Source of the DNA: Hyphomicrobium sp. | GTDB lineage: Bacteria > Pseudomonadota > Alphaproteobacteria > Rhizobiales > Hyphomicrobiaceae | Length of the DNA stretch: 34,335 bases | Assembly (NCBI GenBank): GCA_019751875.1 | Contig: JAIEMV010000021.1 | Span: 1-34,335 of the forward strand | Direction of reading: 5' to 3' | Notes under the pieces: generated by a model | Told to the model about the DNA's origin: nothing | The model's input: only the letters and a program-made list of their open reading frames with translations | Databases searched by the model: none | Shown here: one piece after another, positions 31,303 to 34,335 of the stretch | Layout: each line of letters starts with the position of its first letter | Numbering within the stretch: position 1 is the first letter of the stretch | Program-made: the position numbers and the translations under genes

Positions 31303-32517
31303 ATGACCGCATCCAAGACGGACGCCGAAATCGCGGCAGAGTGGGCGCCGGAAACGCAGTTGGTCCACGGGGGGACGCTGAGATCGCAATTCGGCGAGAC
31401 CTCGGAGGCAATCTTCCTGACCCAGGGCTTCGTCTACACGTGCGCGGAGCAGGCCGAAGCGCGGTTCAAGAACGAGGATCCGGGCTTTCAGTATTCGCGG
31501 TTCGCAAACCCAACCGTTTCGATGCTCGAGGAAAGGCTCCGCATGTTGGAGGGCGCAGAAGCCTGTCGCGCCACGGCGACCGGGATGGCTGCGGTCAACG
31601 CCGCGCTGATGTCGTTTCTGCGCGCCGGCGATCATGTCGTGGCCGCGCGGGCCATGTTCGGCTCGTGCCGTTACATCGTGGAGACGCTGTGCCCCAGGTT
31701 CGGCATCACGCCGACACTCATCGACGGCCGGGACATCACTGAATGGCATAAGGCCGTGCGGCCGAACACCAAGGCGTTCTTCTTCGAGACGCCCGCCAAC
31801 CCGACGCTCGACCTCGTCGATATCGCGGCGGTGTCGAAGCTCGCCAAGGACATCGGCGCTCTGGTCATGGTCGACAACGTCTTCGCGACACCCATGCTAC
31901 AGCGGCCGCTCCAGCATGGCGCGGATGTCGTGATCTATTCGGCGACCAAGCACATCGACGGACAGGGACGGTGTCTGGGCGGCGCCGTGTTGTGTTCGGA
32001 GAAGTTCTTGACGGATCATCTGCAGGATTACTACCGGCAAACGGGCCCGTCGCTCAGCCCCTTCAATGCCTGGGTGATGCTGAAGAGCCTGGAGACGATG
32101 CCCATTCGCATTGCGGCGCAGTGTGAGAACGCGGCCACAGTGGCGGATTATCTTGCCGGCAAGCCGGGCGTTGCCCGCGTCATCTATTGCGGCCGTGCGG
32201 ATCACCCGCAGGCGGCAATCGTGGCCAAGCAGATGACGGGCGGCGGTCAGATGATCGCGTTCGAGCTCGAAGGCGGCAAGGAGGCGGCGTTCCGATTCCA
32301 GAATGCGTTGCGTCTCATCAAAATCTCCAACAATCTCGGAGACGCGAAAAGCCTGATTACGCATCCGCCGACGACGACCCATTACAAGATTGGAGCGGCC
32401 GCACGCGCCGAACTGGGCATTGGCGATGGGATGCTGCGACTGTCGATAGGGCTTGAAAACGCCAATGATCTCATTGCGGATGTGGCGCGCGGGCTTGCTG
32501 CGGCTCGTACGGTCTGA
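31303..32517 (+). CDS. metZ: O-succinylhomoserine sulfhydrylase
   Basis: A 404-residue PLP enzyme that converts O-succinylhomoserine and sulfide to homocysteine in methionine synthesis. The ATG at 31303 (MTASKTDAEIAAEW) is preferred, with GGGGAG 9 nt upstream; the open frame back to 31192 overlaps the leader hairpin. Cys/Met-metabolism motifs are present in order: TQLVHGGTLRSQFGETSEAI, FQYSRFANPTVSMLEERL, ATATGMAAVNAAL, DNVFATPMLQRPLQHGADVV, the PLP lysine in YSATKHIDGQGRCLGG and SLGD-like NNLGDAKSLITHPPTTTHY. MetZ is preferred over MetC or MetB because of the YSATKHIDGQGR signature and the upstream SAM-II riboswitch. It is followed by apaG (60 nt) and argE. Confidence 0.95.
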   Translation: MTASKTDAEIAAEWAPETQLVHGGTLRSQFGETSEAIFLTQGFVYTCAEQAEARFKNEDPGFQYSRFANPTVSMLEERLRMLEGAEACRATATGMAAVNAALMSFLRAGDHVVAARAMFGSCRYIVETLCPRFGITPTLIDGRDITEWHKAVRPNTKAFFFETPANPTLDLVDIAAVSKLAKDIGALVMVDNVFATPMLQRPLQHGADVVIYSATKHIDGQGRCLGGAVLCSEKFLTDHLQDYYRQTGPSLSPFNAWVMLKSLETMPIRIAAQCENAATVADYLAGKPGVARVIYCGRADHPQAAIVAKQMTGGGQMIAFELEGGKEAAFRFQNALRLIKISNNLGDAKSLITHPPTTTHYKIGAAARAELGIGDGMLRLSIGLENANDLIADVARGLAAARTV

Positions 32518-32577
32518 GTTGACCGCCCCGTGCGGGCGCATAAACTCAAGGTTGGCAAACTTGAAGGACCACTTTCC

Positions 32578-32985
32578 GTGAGCCGTGACTATAAATACGA
32601 GAAGACGACCCACGACGTGCGCGTACGTGTCGTGCCGGAATATCAGGCGGAGCAATCGTCGCCTGAAGAAGAGTACTATTTTTGGAGCTATACGATCGAG
32701 ATCCAGAATGACGGATCGGTGCCCGTGCAGCTCAAGACGCGGTTCTGGCGCATCACCGACGGGACGGGACGGACAGAAGAAGTCCGGGGGCCAGGGGTCG
32801 TAGGCCAGACTCCGGTGATCGAGCCGGGGCAGTCCTTCACATACACGTCCGGATGCCCGCTGCCGACACCCTCCGGCATCATGGTCGGCAGCTACCAGAT
32901 GTCAGGCGACGGCGGAAAATTGTTCGATGTGGCGGTTCCGGCCTTTTCGCTCGACAGCCCTTTCACCGTCAAAAGCGTGAACTGA
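32578..32985 (+). CDS. apaG: ApaG domain protein
   Basis: A 135-residue fibronectin-III-like protein. The GTG at 32578 (beginning SRDYKYEKTTHDVRV after the initiator) fits the usual ApaG length and has AAGGA upstream; a GTG at 32530 would add 16 residues. Family motifs are clear: DVRVRVVPEYQAEQSSPEEE, YYFWSYTIEIQNDGSVPVQL, RFWRITDGTGRTEEVRGPGV, VGQTPVIEPGQSFTYTSGCP, GIMVGSYQM and FDVAVPAFSLDSP. ApaG is linked to magnesium/cobalt tolerance in enterobacteria, but its molecular role is not settled. Its stop is 1 nt before the argE start, so the two are cotranscribed. Confidence 0.94.
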   Translation: MSRDYKYEKTTHDVRVRVVPEYQAEQSSPEEEYYFWSYTIEIQNDGSVPVQLKTRFWRITDGTGRTEEVRGPGVVGQTPVIEPGQSFTYTSGCPLPTPSGIMVGSYQMSGDGGKLFDVAVPAFSLDSPFTVKSVN

Positions 32986-32986
32986 T

Positions 32987-34147
32987 ATGCAGCGCTCCGG
33001 CGCCACCGTGGCTGACATTCTCGAACGCCTCATCAGCTTCGATACGACGAGCCACAAAACCAATGTTCCGCTGATCCTCTATGTCGAAAATTATCTGCGC
33101 GCGCATGGCGTCGCTTCATACCTTGTGCCGACCGAAGACGGGCAGAAGGTCTCTCTGTTCGCAACCATCGGGCCGAAAGATGTGCCGGGCATCGCACTCT
33201 CCGGGCATACCGATGTGGTGCCCGTGGACGGTCAGGATTGGGCGACCGACCCGTTTCAGCTGACCTTCAAGGATGGACGGTACTACGGCCGCGGCAGCTC
33301 GGACATGAAGGGGTTTCTCGCCTGCGTGCTCGCTGCCGTTCCGCGCTTCAAATCTGTGAATTTGAACACCCCCATTCACATCGCTTTTTCCTACGACGAG
33401 GAAGTGGGCTGCATTGGGGTGCGCCCGATGATCGCCGAGATGGGAGGGACGCTGCCGTTGCCGCGCATCGTGATTGTGGGCGAGCCGACGGACATGCGCG
33501 TTGTCGATGCGCATAAGGGGCCGGCGCGGTGGCAGATCGATGTTTCAGGGCGGGCGGCGCATTCAAGCATGGCGCATCTCGGCGTCAACGCCATCACATA
33601 TGCCGGGATGGTGCTCGGCGAGCTCGCTCGGATTGAAGCGGATCTTGCAAAACGAGCGCCCGATCCGCGGTTCGAGCCGCCGTATCCGACCTTGCAGGTG
33701 ACGACGATCGATGGCGGCACAGCATCAAACATCGTTCCCGTGTCGTGCCGCTTCGGGTTCGAGATCCGGTCGATGCCGGGGCTCGATATCGCCGCCATAG
33801 AGACACGGGTCAAGAGTTTCATCGAACGGGAGTGCCTGCCGGCGATGCGGGCCGTGGCCCCCGAATCCGGCATCACCATAACGCGAACCAACTATGTGCC
33901 ACCGTTCGGCACGCGAGAGGGATCGGAAGCCGTAGCGCTCGCTTTGGCGCTGGCGGGACAGAACGAGACGTTCGCTGTTTCCTATGCGACCGAGGCCGGA
34001 CTGTTTCAGGATGCCGGTGCGCCGTCGGTCGTTTGCGGGCCGGGTAACATTGCGCAGGCTCATACGGCGAACGAGTGGATCGCGATGTCCGAGCTCGAAA
34101 AATGCTCTAATTTCCTGGATAAGCTCGCCGACTGGTGTGCCGCCTGA
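32987..34147 (+). CDS. argE: Acetylornithine deacetylase
   Basis: A 386-residue M20-family zinc hydrolase that removes acetate from N-acetylornithine in arginine synthesis. Metal-binding motifs are intact: SGHTDVVPVDGQDW (His, Asp), YYGRGSSDMKGFLA (bridging Asp), FSYDEEVGCIGVRPM (catalytic Glu pair) and IVGEPTDMRVVDAHKGPARW. The dimerisation part has GRAAHSSMAHLGVNAI and TTIDGGTASNIVPVSC, and the last metal ligand is in GPGNIAQAHTANEWI. The sequence fits ArgE better than DapE (EPTDMRVVDAHKG). A DapE-like substrate cannot be fully excluded. It is the third gene of metZ-apaG-argE. Confidence 0.93.
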   Translation: MQRSGATVADILERLISFDTTSHKTNVPLILYVENYLRAHGVASYLVPTEDGQKVSLFATIGPKDVPGIALSGHTDVVPVDGQDWATDPFQLTFKDGRYYGRGSSDMKGFLACVLAAVPRFKSVNLNTPIHIAFSYDEEVGCIGVRPMIAEMGGTLPLPRIVIVGEPTDMRVVDAHKGPARWQIDVSGRAAHSSMAHLGVNAITYAGMVLGELARIEADLAKRAPDPRFEPPYPTLQVTTIDGGTASNIVPVSCRFGFEIRSMPGLDIAAIETRVKSFIERECLPAMRAVAPESGITITRTNYVPPFGTREGSEAVALALALAGQNETFAVSYATEAGLFQDAGAPSVVCGPGNIAQAHTANEWIAMSELEKCSNFLDKLADWCAA

Positions 34148-34241
34148 GGACCAGCTTGCCTTCACAGACAGGCGCGGGCACTTACATTGCCGGCTGACGC
34201 GCGCACATGATGCGACGGCCGGGACGGGGAGGGGACGTCAC

Positions 34242-34335
34242 GTGGCGCCAGCTTTGATAAGGGACGAGATCGTTCGTGATCTGGCCGAGCTACGGGCTCT
34301 CGCCGAAGCGCCGGTATCGACATCGGACGACATCG
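34242..34335 (+). CDS. Start of an unidentified gene (cut by the window edge)
   Basis: A GTG at 34242, preceded by GGAGGGG about 7 nt upstream, opens a frame of 31 codons to the right edge (MAPALIRDEIVRDLAELRA, then AEAPVSTSDDI). It is the same strand as argE, 94 nt downstream, so it may be in the same unit. The fragment looks helical and is too short for a family call. Confidence 0.5.
   Translation, partial: MAPALIRDEIVRDLAELRALAEAPVSTSDDI

Noticed and set aside
31015-31749. N-terminal extension of dcd by 245 codons
   Set aside because: Antisense to metZ and its riboswitch. The ATG at 31014 has a good ribosome-binding site and begins the family-like sequence.
1-34335. CRISPR array, rRNA genes or insertion sequences
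   Set aside because: No regularly spaced direct repeats, rRNA-like sequence or transposase motif was seen on either strand.

Overview
The window looks like chromosomal DNA of an alphaproteobacterium of the Hyphomicrobiales, most likely Hyphomicrobiaceae. This rests on a Caulobacter-type Tad/Cpa pilus cluster, a SAM-II riboswitch ahead of metZ (a riboswitch class found mainly in alphaproteobacteria), a long two-part dCTP deaminase next to metZ-apaG-argE, and a PrtD/PrtE-type secretion pair. The genus is inference.

Left part (1-10199): a surface protein runs off the left edge (minus strand), followed by a GntR/UTRA regulator, about 0.8 kb without a gene, and a small outer-membrane beta-barrel protein. 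A compact plus-strand operon (3404-10199) then encodes two Asp/Asn-rich repeat proteins with no RTX nonapeptides, a type I secretion ABC transporter and its membrane fusion protein. The second repeat protein has a regular 24-residue repeat. The two share a short C-terminal motif. This is the best candidate here for a little-described system: a type I exporter dedicated to a two-component repeat-protein surface material.

Accessory segment (10309-15854): a LuxR-type regulator, a decayed rmlD (lost start codon, internal TGA, frameshift, lost stop), a membrane-anchored ParA-like ATPase overlapping a gene for a Lys-Glu-repeat protein, and an intact tyrosine integrase beside tRNA-Ser(GGA). It reads as an integrative island end abutting the tRNA 3' end. 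The ATPase pair is the second candidate for something new.

Core part (16035-34335): tRNA-Ser, two small membrane proteins, msrA, a MepA-like murein endopeptidase, an alpha/beta hydrolase and a TerB-like protein. The Tad pilus genes cpaA and cpaBCDEF-tadB-tadC follow on the minus strand, with CtrA-like boxes ahead of cpaA and cpaB. Then come dcd (minus) and, divergently, metZ under a SAM-II riboswitch with a terminator-like hairpin, apaG, argE and the start of one more gene. No pilin gene, TolC-type outer-membrane channel, luxI, rRNA, CRISPR array or insertion sequence was found.

All calls come from reading the sequence by eye. Start sites were chosen from ribosome-binding sites, signal peptides and family lengths.
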